NCBI GenBank assembly: GCA_025362155.1
Contig: JANYHX010000240.1
Coordinates: 1 to 18,718 of the forward strand
Reading direction: 5' to 3'
DNA length: 18,718 bases
Origin: Gallionella sp.
GTDB lineage: Bacteria > Pseudomonadota > Gammaproteobacteria > Burkholderiales > Gallionellaceae
Shown here in pieces: positions 7,647 through 16,243 of this stretch. Numbering within the stretch: position 1 is the first letter of the stretch; the number at the start of each line of letters is the position of its first letter. Both the position numbers and the translations under genes were made by a program. A model generated the notes under the pieces. That model saw only the letters and a program-made list of their open reading frames with translations, made no database searches and was not told the DNA's origin.

Positions 7647-8507
7647 TTACTTCTGGCAACTGCCGCAATAAAAACTGGAGCGTTGCCCCTGGGTGATTTG
7701 CTTAATGGGCGAACCGCAACGACGGCAGGGTTCGCCTCGACGCCCATATACCCAATAGTGCTGCTGGAAGTAGCCTGCCTCACCGGAGGTATTTACAAAA
7801 TCGCGCAAACTGCTGCCGCCTAGGTGAATGGCTTCAGCCAAGGTGGCGCGGATTTCTGTGACCAGTTTTGCGCAGCGCGGCAGACTGAGCTTTCCGGCTG
7901 CGAATTGTGGTTTGATACCGGCGCGGAACAGGGCTTCGTTGGCGTAGATGTTGCCGACGCCGACCACAATGTGGTGATTCATGATGCATTGTTTGATGCT
8001 GACACTGCGTCCGCGCGTAGCTTGATGGAGATAACGCGCATCGAAGTAACTGGCTGATAGTTCACCTTTCAAGGGCATATCTTGCAGGGACTCAACTTCC
8101 AGCGGCTCTGGGCCCAGGCGGGCAAGGAGCGGATGGGTGGCCGGATCGCCTGTATGCCACAGCACCGCACCGAAACGGCGCGGGTCGCGCAGGCGCATCA
8201 GCGTGCCATTTTCCAGCTTTAAATCAAAATGGTCATGCTTCTGTGGGACGGAATTCGTGGGCAATATACGCAGGCTGCCCGACATGCCGAGATGAAGAAT
8301 CAAAGTGCCGCTGCCGCAATCCATCAGCAGGTATTTAGCGCGGCGTTTGAGTGAAACGATTGTGCATCCGCGTAACAATTCCGGTATATCTTGCGGTATA
8401 GGCCAGCGCAGTTTGGCGTTGCGAATGACAATATCGCTGATGGTCAGGCCGGTAAGATGTGCGGCCAGACCGCGCCGTGTGGTTTCTACTTCGGGAAGTT
8501 CAGGCAC
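7647..8507 (-). CDS. mutM: Formamidopyrimidine-DNA glycosylase MutM (Fpg)
   Basis: MutM excises 8-oxoguanine and formamidopyrimidines from DNA and cuts the abasic site by beta/delta elimination. The mature protein must start PELPEVE, because Pro is the catalytic N-terminal nucleophile. This fixes the start at the GTG 8507-8505 ([14 protein letters not shown]), not the upstream ATG at 8540. E3 and K58 (RRAKYLL) are in place. HLGMSG, the H2TH segment GVGNIYANE and a C-terminal C2C2 zinc finger (CRRC, then CGSC 16 residues later) are intact. At 286 residues it is slightly longer than the usual 270-275. Its start lies inside the 3' end of the GldG-like gene (8-bp overlap), so it is probably the last cistron of the ABC operon. 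Confidence 0.97.
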   Translation of the reverse strand: MPELPEVETTRRGLAAHLTGLTISDIVIRNAKLRWPIPQDIPELLRGCTIVSLKRRAKYLLMDCGSGTLILHLGMSGSLRILPTNSVPQKHDHFDLKLENGTLMRLRDPRRFGAVLWHTGDPATHPLLARLGPEPLEVESLQDMPLKGELSASYFDARYLHQATRGRSVSIKQCIMNHHIVVGVGNIYANEALFRAGIKPQFAAGKLSLPRCAKLVTEIRATLAEAIHLGGSSLRDFVNTSGEAGYFQQHYWVYGRRGEPCRRCGSPIKQITQGQRSSFYCGSCQK

Positions 8508-9849
8508 GGCGGCGCTTCCACCACATCCGTCCTCCCACACCCACCAACAGTAAGGGCAACAGGAGCAAAAAGATAATACTGATCCCCCTGAGTTGAGTCG
8601 CGCTTAACTCCAGCTTGCTGTCCTTGGCGGTATGTAATTGCTGGGTGATGAGATGTTCCTCGCCGGCCAGCCAGTTCACCATATTCACACCCAACTGCAC
8701 ATTACCGCCATTGCCGGCAAAACTGTTGGAGAGGAATGCACCGTTGCCGACGACCACAATGCGCTGCTCTCTGCTATTGATATTGCGTTGCAAGGCCATC
8801 GCAATGACAACCGGGCCGGGAGTATCGTGCTGTTTATCGAAAACGGGTTTACCTTTCGGTGCATTACGGCTCACCCAGCCGCGCGCGGCGACTTCCACCA
8901 ATACCTGATGTTGCCAGTCTGTGTTTTCATTCCAGAGCAGTGGTCGCGCGGAAGGGAAAGCCGTGGTCAAATTGAAATCGTGTGTGCTGGCGTGGGGCGG
9001 ATAAGTCGCCCCCAGTGACCAGGTTGCAGGGGCGTTCATCTCGGCAGCAGCCGGGTCAATCACGATGCCAGGCGGCAGCAGCAGGTCGAGTTTCTCGGCG
9101 AGGCGCTCCAATCCGTGCAAAGGTTCGGCATCAACCAGCCAGAGTAGATTGCCTCCGTGATCGATATAACGTAGCAGTTTGTCCACTTCGCCTGGCATGA
9201 GATCAAGCTGCGGCTGGGTGATCACCAATACGCTGACATTGCTCGGCACCTCCTGCGCCAGCGCGAGATTAAGACTGCCAAGGTGAAAACCGCTCTGCTT
9301 AAGCTTGGCGCCGAACAGTGTACCTAGATCGAAATTGGCGATACCGTCCAGTTTGCGTTCGCCATGCCCATCCAGATACATCACAGTTTGATCGCGAGTG
9401 TGTGCGAGGCGCAGCAAGGTGCTGGTGAGAATAGGCTCGTTGATCCTGGTGAGGTGTTCGCTGCGTCCGGCATATTCGATCACCATTTCGCCATTAAAGC
9501 GGATTTGCGCCGCACGGGCTTTTTCAGGTTCTTTTTCGGGATTGATGAATACCAGTTGCATGTCAGGCTTGTAGCGCTGATAGAGCGACAGGAAATCGCG
9601 AATGATTTTGCGTATGTCGCCCAGGCGCGCGTCCTGTTCAGTCGCATACACCGTCACTGTGACCGGCCCGCTCAATTGCCCGAGCACTTCCACGCTGCTG
9701 GGTTCCAGACTGTTGCTGGCGTTATAGGTCACATCGCGCTGAATAGAATAATGCGTTGCGAGATAGCCCAGAGCGGATGCGGCGCCTATGAGCAACAAGA
9801 CGAACAGCACATTGCGCAGCGTGGGGTGGGAGGAAAATTTATGCGCCAT
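8500..9849 (-). CDS. GldG-like auxiliary protein of an ABC-2 transporter
   Basis: This is a 449-residue membrane-anchored periplasmic protein of the ABC_transp_aux/GldG type. There is one N-terminal membrane segment (about residues 14-30, [18 protein letters not shown]). A large extracytoplasmic region follows, containing [33 protein letters not shown] and [20 protein letters not shown], which are features of this family. A second segment lies near the C-terminus (about 424-443), followed by a basic tail (KRRRA). The family accompanies ABC-2 exporters in gliding Bacteroidetes but is widespread in non-gliding proteobacteria. Its cargo there is unknown to me. It starts 3 nt after the permease stop and overlaps mutM by 8 bp. 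Confidence 0.85.
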   Translation of the reverse strand: MAHKFSSHPTLRNVLFVLLLIGAASALGYLATHYSIQRDVTYNASNSLEPSSVEVLGQLSGPVTVTVYATEQDARLGDIRKIIRDFLSLYQRYKPDMQLVFINPEKEPEKARAAQIRFNGEMVIEYAGRSEHLTRINEPILTSTLLRLAHTRDQTVMYLDGHGERKLDGIANFDLGTLFGAKLKQSGFHLGSLNLALAQEVPSNVSVLVITQPQLDLMPGEVDKLLRYIDHGGNLLWLVDAEPLHGLERLAEKLDLLLPPGIVIDPAAAEMNAPATWSLGATYPPHASTHDFNLTTAFPSARPLLWNENTDWQHQVLVEVAARGWVSRNAPKGKPVFDKQHDTPGPVVIAMALQRNINSREQRIVVVGNGAFLSNSFAGNGGNVQLGVNMVNWLAGEEHLITQQLHTAKDSKLELSATQLRGISIIFLLLLPLLLVGVGGRMWWKRRRA

Positions 9850-9852
9850 GAC

Positions 9853-10596
9853 TTATCCGTATAGCCGGTTGTTGTGCAGGCGTTGCATGGTCAGTAGCAG
9901 AAAAACAGTAGTGAACAAAATAAAAAATGCCGCATCGCTGCTATCCAGCAAACCATTATTGAAATTCTGAAAGTGATTCAGCGGCGAAATGAAATGCCAG
10001 GGCGAATTTTCCGCTGCCGCGCCGATATCGGCCAGCCATAGGCCCATCAGCACGGCAAACGCCCCGATGGCGGCGATAATGGGTTGGGTAGTGAGCGCGG
10101 AAATATACAGCCCCAGCGCAATATAACTGGCGGTGAGCAACAGCAGGCCGAGGATATTACTCAACAGCAGGCCATGATCGAGGTCGGTCCCGAGTGTCAG
10201 GGTATAAAGCATCAGCGGCACACCAGTCATCAACACGACCAGAAAAATCAGCAAGCCAAAAAATTTTCCCAGCACAATGTGGCGACCGGACAGCGGTGCC
10301 GAGAGCAGTAGCGTGAGCGTCTGGTTGCGACGCTCTTCGGCGATCAGGCGCATGGTGAACATCGGCACCAGCATCATCAGCAACAGGCCGACGGTGTTGA
10401 ACATCGGCGCAGCCACTGTAGTTGTCACGCCGGGCGGATTGGCGAGTTGTGCGAGCTGTGGCTGCACTTCCAGGAATGCTTCCAGCCGCGCCAGAAAAAA
10501 CCACGCGAAAATGAATTGTAGTACCGCCAGAATGAACCAGGTGGAAGGCATCGCAAACAGGCTGCGCAATTCGCGTCCGGCCAGCAGGCGGATCAT
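9853..10596 (-). CDS. ABC-2 type transporter permease (GldF-like)
   Basis: This is a 247-residue integral membrane protein, consistent with about six membrane segments. Hydrophobic stretches are visible near residues 18-35, 62-80, 110-128, 144-165, 172-190 and 222-238. It opens MIRLLAGRELRSLF, with the amphipathic RELRSLF element typical of ABC-2 permeases, and has MRLIAEERRNQTLTLLLSAP, the conserved loop that contacts the ATPase. The start overlaps the ATPase stop as ATGA (10596-10593), implying coupled translation and a shared complex. Substrate and direction cannot be read from sequence; ABC-2 permeases are usually exporters. Confidence 0.88.
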   Translation of the reverse strand: MIRLLAGRELRSLFAMPSTWFILAVLQFIFAWFFLARLEAFLEVQPQLAQLANPPGVTTTVAAPMFNTVGLLLMMLVPMFTMRLIAEERRNQTLTLLLSAPLSGRHIVLGKFFGLLIFLVVLMTGVPLMLYTLTLGTDLDHGLLLSNILGLLLLTASYIALGLYISALTTQPIIAAIGAFAVLMGLWLADIGAAAENSPWHFISPLNHFQNFNNGLLDSSDAAFFILFTTVFLLLTMQRLHNNRLYG

Positions 10597-11576
10597 GAGG
10601 ATGCTCCCGAAGAGGGTTTCTTTTCTTCCGAGGAGTCAGTGATGGTGGCGAAAACATCTTCCAGCGTGGCTTGCAGCGGTGTGAGCTGTTCCAGTTGCCA
10701 GCCTTGTTGTGCTGCCAAAGTGATAAATTCGCTTTTGGGATCACTGCTTGAAGCATGTAACACGCGAAACTGGGTGGTGGACAGTGGCTCGACGTGGCTA
10801 ACACCGACAATACCTTCCAGCACACTCAGCGGCGGCGGGTTGCGCAGGCCGATGATAAAGCCGGATACGCTGACATGTTGTTTCATATGCACACTGGTGT
10901 CGCCATAAATGAGTTTGCCGTGTTGCATGATTTCCACGCGGTCGCAGACGCTTTCCACTTCGCTGAGCAAATGTGTGGAGAGGATGACGCTGTGCGTATT
11001 GCCCAGTTCGCGGATCAGGCTGCGTATCCCGCGAATTTGCGTGGGGTCGAGGCCGACAGTGGGTTCATCCAGCACGATCACGGCGGGACGGTGAATGATG
11101 GCTTGCGCGATGCCGACCCGTTGCTGATAGCCCTTGGATAAGGTGCCAATAATTTTTTTGCCGACCGTTTCAAGACCGCAGTGTTGCCGGGTTTGCACCA
11201 GTGCCTCAGCCACTGCGGCGCCTGCCATGCCGCGCAAACGCGCCGCAAAGGTCAGGTAATCATTTACGCTGAGTTCGCGGTATAACGGCGGGGTTTCCGG
11301 CAAGTAACCGAGGTTAGCCTTGGCGCGCACCGGATGATGCAACAAATTAATGCCGCAGATGTCTATGCTAGATTGATTTTGTTCGGCATCGTTTGGCAAC
11401 AGGCAACCCGTCAACATTTGCAACGTGGTGGTCTTGCCTGCGCCATTGTGTCCGAGTAAGCCCAGCACTTCCCCGCGCTTCAGTTCCAGCGATACATTGT
11501 GAACAGCCGGGCGATTGCCGAAGCGACGCGTCAGGTTACGGGCGGAAAGAGTGATTTCGGGAATAATATTAGACAA
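10593..11576 (-). CDS. ABC transporter ATP-binding protein (GldA-like), TTG start
   Basis: This is a 327-residue ABC ATPase with Walker A GHNGAGKT (residues 42-49), signature LSKGYQQR (145-152), Walker B VIVLDE (165-170) and H-loop STHLL (H201). About 90 residues after the ABC core form the C-terminal domain seen in ABC-2 exporter ATPases. The start codon is a TTG (11576-11574). No ATG or GTG in frame gives a sensible N-terminus, since the conserved ITLSARNLTRRFG begins only eight residues in. No Shine-Dalgarno sequence is obvious. It heads the minus-strand operon ATPase-permease-GldG-mutM and is divergent from the TPR lipoprotein gene. Confidence 0.9.
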   Translation of the reverse strand: MSNIIPEITLSARNLTRRFGNRPAVHNVSLELKRGEVLGLLGHNGAGKTTTLQMLTGCLLPNDAEQNQSSIDICGINLLHHPVRAKANLGYLPETPPLYRELSVNDYLTFAARLRGMAGAAVAEALVQTRQHCGLETVGKKIIGTLSKGYQQRVGIAQAIIHRPAVIVLDEPTVGLDPTQIRGIRSLIRELGNTHSVILSTHLLSEVESVCDRVEIMQHGKLIYGDTSVHMKQHVSVSGFIIGLRNPPPLSVLEGIVGVSHVEPLSTTQFRVLHASSSDPKSEFITLAAQQGWQLEQLTPLQATLEDVFATITDSSEEKKPSSGASS

Positions 11577-11595
11577 AGGCGGAGAGGTATCATGG

Positions 11596-11625
11596 TTGTG
11601 AATTTGGTTAAATATAACCTATTAT
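11596..11625 (+). promoter_or_regulatory. Candidate sigma-70 promoter for the TPR-lolB-ispE operon
   Basis: TTGTGA (11596-11601) and TATTAT (11620-11625) are separated by 18 bp. Predicted transcription would begin near 11632, after the ATG at 11624 and before the ATG at 11654. This supports 11654 as the TPR protein start. It overlaps the oppositely directed promoter candidate for the ABC operon. Confidence 0.5.
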
Positions 11626-11640
11626 GTACACCCACATCAA
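11612..11640 (-). promoter_or_regulatory. Candidate sigma-70 promoter for the ABC-mutM operon
   Basis: On the minus strand, TTGATG (11640-11635) and TTATAT (11617-11612) are spaced by exactly 17 bp. The leader to the TTG start would be about 30 nt. Its -10 lies between the -35 and -10 of the plus-strand promoter, so both cannot be occupied at once. The palindrome GGTTA-aata-TAACC (11606-11619) overlaps both. Confidence 0.5.
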
Positions 11641-11653
11641 AAGCAGTATTGTT

Positions 11654-13408
11654 ATGACCCAGCTTAAATATATCCTTCTCGGCAGTTTGCTGCTCACCGC
11701 TTGCGCGCATACCCCATTGAATAATCGCGGGAATCAGCTTGAGAATACTCAAGCGGAAGCAGAAGATCAGGTCGAACAGCCCGACACCCAGGTAGAAGTG
11801 CCCAAGGTATTGCCCAATGTAGCGTTGAGCAGCGAAATACTCTATGAGTTTTTGCTATCCGAAATCGCCGGCCAACGTGGCAATGATACGCTGGCAATCG
11901 AAGGCAGCTCAGATTTGGCAAAGAAAACGCGCGACCCGCGCCTTGCCATGCGTGCGGCTCACATTGCCCTTCAATTCGGTCAGACAGACAAAGCCATCGA
12001 AGCGCTCAAGGTCTGGCGTGAGGCTGATCCGTCTTCGTTAAGTGCGAGACGTATGCTGACTTCGGTATTTGTTCGCAGTGGCAAGCTAGCCGAAGCTGAA
12101 GAAGAATTGGCCAAGTTGTTAAAGGCGGACGAAGCTCATAACGCACAGAATTTTATTCAAATCTATCAAATGCTGGCTCCCAATCCGGACAAAACCGGCG
12201 CGTTGAAATTATTGCGCGACCTGGCGCAGCCCTATCCGCGTTTGGCTGAAGCACATTGGGGGGTGGCACAATTGGCGCAGGCATCTGGTGACGATGCACT
12301 TGCGTTAAGTGAGGCCAAAGAGGCGCGCCGCCTGCGTCCAGAATGGGATATGGCCATCTCATTGGAGGCGCTGTTGTTGCAAAAAAGTGCCCCTCAGCAG
12401 GGTTTGGATATATTGCGCAGCTATTTGTCGCATTATCCCAAGGCGAGTGAAATTCGTTTGCAATATGCCCGCGCCTTGCTGGATCAAAAGCAATATAAGC
12501 TGGCACGAGAAGAATTTCAGCGCCTGTCAGACGCTAATCCCGAAAACCCGGATATGGCTTATGCCATTGCATTGATCTCATTGCAGTTGAATGACTTGAA
12601 GAGTGCGGAAACAGAACTCAAGCTGGCACTCAGTAAAGGCAAGAAAGATCAGGACACAGTGCAGTATTACCTCGGGCAGTTAAGCGAAGCCAAGAAAAAT
12701 GAGGATGAAGCGCTCACCTATTATCGCAATGTCAAAGGCGGCGAATCCCAGCTGGCTGCAGAAATCCGGATCGCTTATTTACTGAGTAAGCGCGGTCAAT
12801 TTGCCGAAGCTCGCCAGTTGTTGCAACAGGCTCCCGCCGCCAACGATCAACAGCGTGTACAACTGGTGATGGCGGAGGCGCAATTATTGCGCGATGCAAA
12901 TCAATTCGACGAGGCGTACCAGCTATTGAATCAAACCTTGGAGAAATTCCCCGACCAGCCTGACCTGATATACGACACGGCGATGATGGCTGACAAGGTG
13001 GGCAAGCCGGACGTGTTCGAGAATTTAATGCGCAAGCTGATCAAAATCAAACCCGATCACGCTCAAGCCTACAACGCACTGGGCTATGGCCTGCTGGAGC
13101 GCAATGAGCGCATTCCGGAAGCAATGCAGTTGGTAGAAAAAGCTTTGGAGCTTGCGCCTGATGATGCTTCCATTATGGATAGTGTGGGCTGGGGTTATTA
13201 TCGCAATGGCAAACTGGATGAGAGCGTTAAAATATTGCGGCGCGCTTACACCGCCAGCAATGCCAATCCCGAAATCGCTGCGCATTTGGGCGAAGTGTTA
13301 TGGGTGCATGGCGATAAACAGGAAGCCAAAAAAATCTGGCAGGATAGCCTCAAGGAAAATTCGGGCAATGAGCAGTTGCAAACGGTCATCAAGAAATTTG
13401 ACCATTAA
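11654..13408 (+). CDS. TPR-repeat outer-membrane lipoprotein
   Basis: This is a 584-residue lipoprotein made of tandem tetratricopeptide repeats. From the ATG at 11654 the protein begins MTQLKYILLGSLLLTAC, a compact lipoprotein signal with lipobox LTAC (C17) and Ala at +2, suggesting outer-membrane sorting. The ATG at 11624 would lengthen the n-region by ten residues and lies on the predicted -10 box. After a Glu/Gln-rich linker, helical pairs repeat to the end, with TPR consensus spots such as AYNALGYGLLERN, EAMQLVEKALELAPDD and MDSVGWGYYRNGKLDESVKI. TPR proteins scaffold protein complexes; the partner is unknown. A homologous TPR gene is commonly found before lolB in betaproteobacteria. It is 2 bp upstream of lolB, so function in envelope biogenesis is plausible but unproven. 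Confidence 0.88.
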   Translation: MTQLKYILLGSLLLTACAHTPLNNRGNQLENTQAEAEDQVEQPDTQVEVPKVLPNVALSSEILYEFLLSEIAGQRGNDTLAIEGSSDLAKKTRDPRLAMRAAHIALQFGQTDKAIEALKVWREADPSSLSARRMLTSVFVRSGKLAEAEEELAKLLKADEAHNAQNFIQIYQMLAPNPDKTGALKLLRDLAQPYPRLAEAHWGVAQLAQASGDDALALSEAKEARRLRPEWDMAISLEALLLQKSAPQQGLDILRSYLSHYPKASEIRLQYARALLDQKQYKLAREEFQRLSDANPENPDMAYAIALISLQLNDLKSAETELKLALSKGKKDQDTVQYYLGQLSEAKKNEDEALTYYRNVKGGESQLAAEIRIAYLLSKRGQFAEARQLLQQAPAANDQQRVQLVMAEAQLLRDANQFDEAYQLLNQTLEKFPDQPDLIYDTAMMADKVGKPDVFENLMRKLIKIKPDHAQAYNALGYGLLERNERIPEAMQLVEKALELAPDDASIMDSVGWGYYRNGKLDESVKILRRAYTASNANPEIAAHLGEVLWVHGDKQEAKKIWQDSLKENSGNEQLQTVIKKFDH

Positions 13409-13410
13409 CC

Positions 13411-14034
13411 ATGAAGCGGCTGCTGGTTATTTTTTGGCTGGCCATGGTAAGTGGCTGCGCGTTATTACCCCATGCTCCCAGCCACGTTGCGCGACCCGCT
13501 CAACTGGAAACCGCATCGTTCGCACTGAACGGGCGCATCTCGATTAATCATCATGGCGAGCGGCAATCTGCGGGGCTGCACTGGGTTCATCACGTACCAC
13601 CCACTGGTCGTACGCAGCCACCGGGTCTGGTAGCTGAGGCACCGACACCCTCCGATGAAATCCTGCTGCTCACCCCGCTTGGGCAAACCGCCGCGCGCAT
13701 TTATCGCGATGATAAAAGTGCGACGCTGGATAATGGCGACAAACACTATCAGGATGTAGATGCGGAAGCGCTGATGAAGCAAGTACTGGGTTGGCATTTG
13801 CCACTGGACGGTTTGCAGCGATGGGTACTAGGCATGCCCGCGGACCATACTCCGGCGCAAATCGAACGGGATGGCAATGGCCGCATCGCTGTAATGCATC
13901 AAGATGGTTGGGAAATGCACTATACGCATTATGCAAACACCCTAGCGGACAGCCTGCCCACGCGGGTGCAACTAATTCATGAAGATTTAAAAGTGCTGCT
14001 ACTGATGGATGAGTGGGAATGGAATCCGCCGTAA
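13411..14034 (+). CDS. lolB: Outer-membrane lipoprotein receptor LolB
   Basis: LolB accepts lipoproteins from periplasmic LolA and inserts them into the outer membrane. The 207-residue protein has a lipoprotein signal with lipobox VSGC (C16, Ala at +2). Family features follow: FALNGRISI (37-45), EILLLTPLGQTAARIY (83-98), GWHLPLDGLQRWVLG and the C-terminal PTRVQLIHEDLKVLLLMDEW. Between HWVHH (57-61) and DEILLL (82 onward) there is a Pro/Gly-rich stretch (PPTGRTQPPGLVAEAPTPS, 63-81) that the usual family sequence lacks or has much shorter. The start is 2 bp after the TPR stop, and the 3' end overlaps ispE, giving the conserved lolB-ispE pair. Confidence 0.95.
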   Translation: MKRLLVIFWLAMVSGCALLPHAPSHVARPAQLETASFALNGRISINHHGERQSAGLHWVHHVPPTGRTQPPGLVAEAPTPSDEILLLTPLGQTAARIYRDDKSATLDNGDKHYQDVDAEALMKQVLGWHLPLDGLQRWVLGMPADHTPAQIERDGNGRIAVMHQDGWEMHYTHYANTLADSLPTRVQLIHEDLKVLLLMDEWEWNPP

Positions 14035-14885
14035 ATCTCACCTGCCCTGCCCCGGCAAAATTAAATTTATTCCTTCATGTCACTGGCCGCAGGCCGGATG
14101 GCTATCATCTGCTACAAACCCTGTTCCGCTTCATTGACCTGCATGACACGCTGCACTTCAGCCTGCGCCGGGACAGTACCGTACGGCGTACCAATGCAGT
14201 GGACGGCGTAGCAGAAGAGCAGGATTTATGCGTGCGTGCGGCGCATCTGTTGCAAAGCGAGACCGGGTGCAAACTGGGCGTGGACATCGCGGTGGAAAAA
14301 CGCATCCCGATGGGCGGCGGTCTGGGTGGCGGCAGTTCGGACGCGGCAACTACTATGATCGCGCTGAATCGCTTATGGTCATTGGGTTTGTCGCGCGAGT
14401 ACTTGATGCAACTTGGCTTGAGGCTGGGAGCGGATGTGCCGGTATTCGTGTTCGGAGAAAACGCGTTTGCCGAAGGCGTGGGTGAAGTGTTACAGGCTTA
14501 TCCTGTACCAGAAGCATGGTATATCGTGCTGTTTCCACCAGTACAGGTACCGACCGAGCAGATTTTTGCGCAGCCGGAATTGACACGCAATACAGATTCC
14601 ATCACAATGCGCGCCCTTTTGGATTGGCAGTTACGCGGCCATCTGGATCTGCACAACGACCTGCAACCCGTGGTGTGTAAACTTTACCCGGAAGTGGCGC
14701 GCCATATAGCCTGGCTCGGCCAATTTGGCAAAGCGATGATGACCGGCTCGGGCGCATGTGTGTTTGCGGAATTTACTGATCGCAGTCAGGCAGGAACGGT
14801 GATGGGACAATTGCCGTATGGAATGCGCGGTGTTGTAACGCAAGGCTTGGCAAAGCATCCGCTGCGTGACTGGGTGCAGGATTGA
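14019..14885 (+). CDS. ispE: 4-diphosphocytidyl-2-C-methyl-D-erythritol kinase IspE
   Basis: IspE phosphorylates CDP-methylerythritol with ATP in the MEP pathway to isoprenoids, in the cytosol. From the ATG at 14019 the protein is 288 residues, starting MESAVNLTCPAPAKLNLFLH; a GTG two codons earlier (14013) is also possible. The GHMP-kinase fold is marked by PAKLNL with K14, the ATP loop PMGGGLGGGSSDAA (97-110), catalytic D139 in RLGADVPVFVFG, and GSGACVFAEF near the C-terminus. Length is normal. It overlaps lolB by 16 bp, so coupled translation is likely. Downstream come an imperfect-palindrome repeat and tRNA-Gln, then prs; this ispE-tRNA-Gln-prs order is common in betaproteobacteria. Confidence 0.97.
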   Translation: MESAVNLTCPAPAKLNLFLHVTGRRPDGYHLLQTLFRFIDLHDTLHFSLRRDSTVRRTNAVDGVAEEQDLCVRAAHLLQSETGCKLGVDIAVEKRIPMGGGLGGGSSDAATTMIALNRLWSLGLSREYLMQLGLRLGADVPVFVFGENAFAEGVGEVLQAYPVPEAWYIVLFPPVQVPTEQIFAQPELTRNTDSITMRALLDWQLRGHLDLHNDLQPVVCKLYPEVARHIAWLGQFGKAMMTGSGACVFAEFTDRSQAGTVMGQLPYGMRGVVTQGLAKHPLRDWVQD

Positions 14886-14923
14886 TGGAAATTGGCAAGA
14901 TCGTTGAAATGGAAAGAGTTCAA

Positions 14924-15103
14924 GGGTGCCTCTGAAAATTCAGAGTTCGCCCAAATGCAAGGCGTGGAAAAAATTTAGCGGCGCACATATGGGTTATATG
15001 TAAACAATAAATTTTTTCCGCAACACAGCAGTTGGGATGAAGTGGGGTAAGCAGGCAAAGCCGCGTAGCGGATGCTCGCAAATCTGGATTTTAAGAGGCA
15101 CCC
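14924..15103 (+). repeat. Imperfect-palindrome intergenic element, copy A (180 bp, with 40-bp insert)
   Basis: The element starts gggtgcctctgaaaattcag and ends ctggattttaagaggcaccc; these ends are inverted repeats matching at about 18 of 20 positions. The body is shared with copy B (16244-16382), same orientation, about 85-90% identical by eye, including cagagttcgcccaaatgcaa, catatgggttatatgtaa and cagcagttgggatga. Copy A alone carries a 40-nt segment at 15041-15080 containing a mini-hairpin ccgc-gta-gcgg (15061-15071). The element ends 5 bp before tRNA-Gln. It has no meaningful ORF, so it is best described as an ERIC- or MITE-like noncoding repeat. It fills most of the ispE-tRNA gap; I see nothing else in that gap. 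Confidence 0.85.
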
Positions 15104-15108
15104 TTTGA

Positions 15109-15183
15109 TGGGGAGTCGCCAAGTGGTAAGGCACCGGATTTTGATTCCGGCATTCGTAGGTTCGATCCCTACCTCCCCAGCCA
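15109..15183 (+). tRNA. tRNA-Gln (anticodon UUG), CCA encoded
   Basis: A 75-nt cloverleaf can be drawn. The acceptor stem TGGGGAG (15109-15115) pairs with CTCCCCA (15173-15179), followed by G and encoded CCA (15181-15183). The anticodon stem CCGGA (15134-15138) pairs with TCCGG (15146-15150) around the loop TTTTGAT, giving anticodon TTG at 15141-15143. The T arm reads GTAGG-TTCGATC-CCTAC. It reads CAA (and CAG by wobble) glutamine codons. It sits between ispE and prs, a conserved position in betaproteobacteria, and is probably co-transcribed with prs. The palindromic repeat A ends 5 nt upstream, so the primary 5' leader would contain that hairpin before RNase P cleavage. Confidence 0.97.
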
Positions 15184-15225
15184 CAATCAGGCTTACGGCA
15201 TTTTTTAGATTCTTAGGAGTTACCC

Positions 15226-16176
15226 GTGTCTTACGACAGTTTGATGGTGTTCACCGGCAATGCCAATCCCAAGCTGGCAGAAGCGGTCGCTCGGCATCTG
15301 CAAATTCATCTCGGTCGCGCCACGGTAGGGCGTTTTTCCGACGGCGAAGTACAGGTGGAACTCCTGGAGAATGTGCGTGGCCGGGATGTGTTCGTGCTGC
15401 AATCCACTTGCGCGCCCACCAATGACAATTTAATGGAAGTGATGGTCATGGTAGACGCGCTGAAACGCGCTTCTGCAGGACGTATCACCGCTGCGATGCC
15501 GTACTTCGGCTACGCCCGCCAAGATCGTCGTCCACGTTCGGCGCGTGTCGCGATCACTGCAAAGCTGGTGGCCGATATGTTGAGCAGTGCTGGTGTGAAT
15601 CGTTTGTTGACGATGGATTTGCACTCCGATCAGATTCAGGGTTTCTTCGATATCCCGGTGGACAACATTTACGCCAGCCCGATCTTGCTGTCCGACGTGT
15701 GGAAGAATAACTATCCGAATTTGATCGTGGTATCGCCGGACGTAGGCGGCGTGGTACGTGCCCGCGCGCTGGCAAAACAACTGGATGCGGACTTGGCTAT
15801 CATTGACAAACGCCGCCCCAAGCCGAATGTAGCGAAGGTAATGAACATCATCGGCGAGGTAACAGGACGCACTTGTATAATCATGGACGACATGGTGGAT
15901 ACCGCCAACACGCTGTGCGAAGCCGCCAACGCATTGAAGGAAAAAGGTGCGGCGCGCGTATTGGCCTACTGTACCCATGCGGTGTTATCCGGCCCGGCAA
16001 TCGAGCGCATCGAGAATTCCGCGATGGATGAATTGGTCGTTACCGACACCATCCCGCTGAGCGAAGCGGCACGCAACTGCAAGCGTATTCGTCAATTGAG
16101 CACGGCGGAATTGCTGGCGGAAACAATACGCCGCATCAACAGTGAAGAGTCGGTAAGCTCCCTCTTTACTGAATAA
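15226..16176 (+). CDS. prs: Ribose-phosphate pyrophosphokinase (PRPP synthetase)
   Basis: Prs makes PRPP from ribose 5-phosphate and ATP, feeding purine, pyrimidine, histidine, tryptophan and NAD synthesis. The protein is 316 residues, standard class I length. The start is GTG (15226-15228, [19 protein letters not shown]) with AGGAG at 15215-15219. Visible motifs are the flexible loop [13 protein letters not shown] (93-105), the signature [11 protein letters not shown] (131-141) and the PRPP-binding loop [10 protein letters not shown] (221-230). It follows tRNA-Gln by 42 bp and precedes rplY; the prs-rplY-pth order is widely conserved in beta- and gammaproteobacteria. Confidence 0.98.
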   Translation: MSYDSLMVFTGNANPKLAEAVARHLQIHLGRATVGRFSDGEVQVELLENVRGRDVFVLQSTCAPTNDNLMEVMVMVDALKRASAGRITAAMPYFGYARQDRRPRSARVAITAKLVADMLSSAGVNRLLTMDLHSDQIQGFFDIPVDNIYASPILLSDVWKNNYPNLIVVSPDVGGVVRARALAKQLDADLAIIDKRRPKPNVAKVMNIIGEVTGRTCIIMDDMVDTANTLCEAANALKEKGAARVLAYCTHAVLSGPAIERIENSAMDELVVTDTIPLSEAARNCKRIRQLSTAELLAETIRRINSEESVSSLFTE

Positions 16177-16215
16177 GTTTTTGGCGGTAGCCATGTTGGC
16201 TATCGCAATATAAGG

Positions 16216-16235
16216 ATCGTCTGGTCGCGGACGAT
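16216..16235. terminator. Small hairpin downstream of prs
   Basis: atcgtc (16216-16221) pairs with gacgat (16230-16235) around an 8-nt loop, 40 bp after the prs stop. Only tctgttt follows, with no solid U-run, so it may be a weak or partial terminator, or an mRNA-stabilising hairpin between prs and rplY. Confidence 0.3.
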
Positions 16236-16243
16236 TCTGTTTA

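Noticed and set aside
8500..11576. Gliding motility machinery
   Set aside because: Only ABC/GldG-type components are present; other gld/spr genes are absent and the family is widespread in non-gliding bacteria.
15109..15183. tRNA-Gln as an integration attachment site
   Set aside because: No integrase and no repeat of the tRNA 3' end was seen in the window.
14975..15184. Minus-strand 69-residue ORF starting MAGEVGIEPTNAG
   Set aside because: It is the antisense of tRNA-Gln plus the palindromic repeat, a well-known type of spurious annotated protein.
15430..15978. 182-residue minus-strand ORF opposite prs
   Set aside because: Antisense shadow of a strongly conserved gene.
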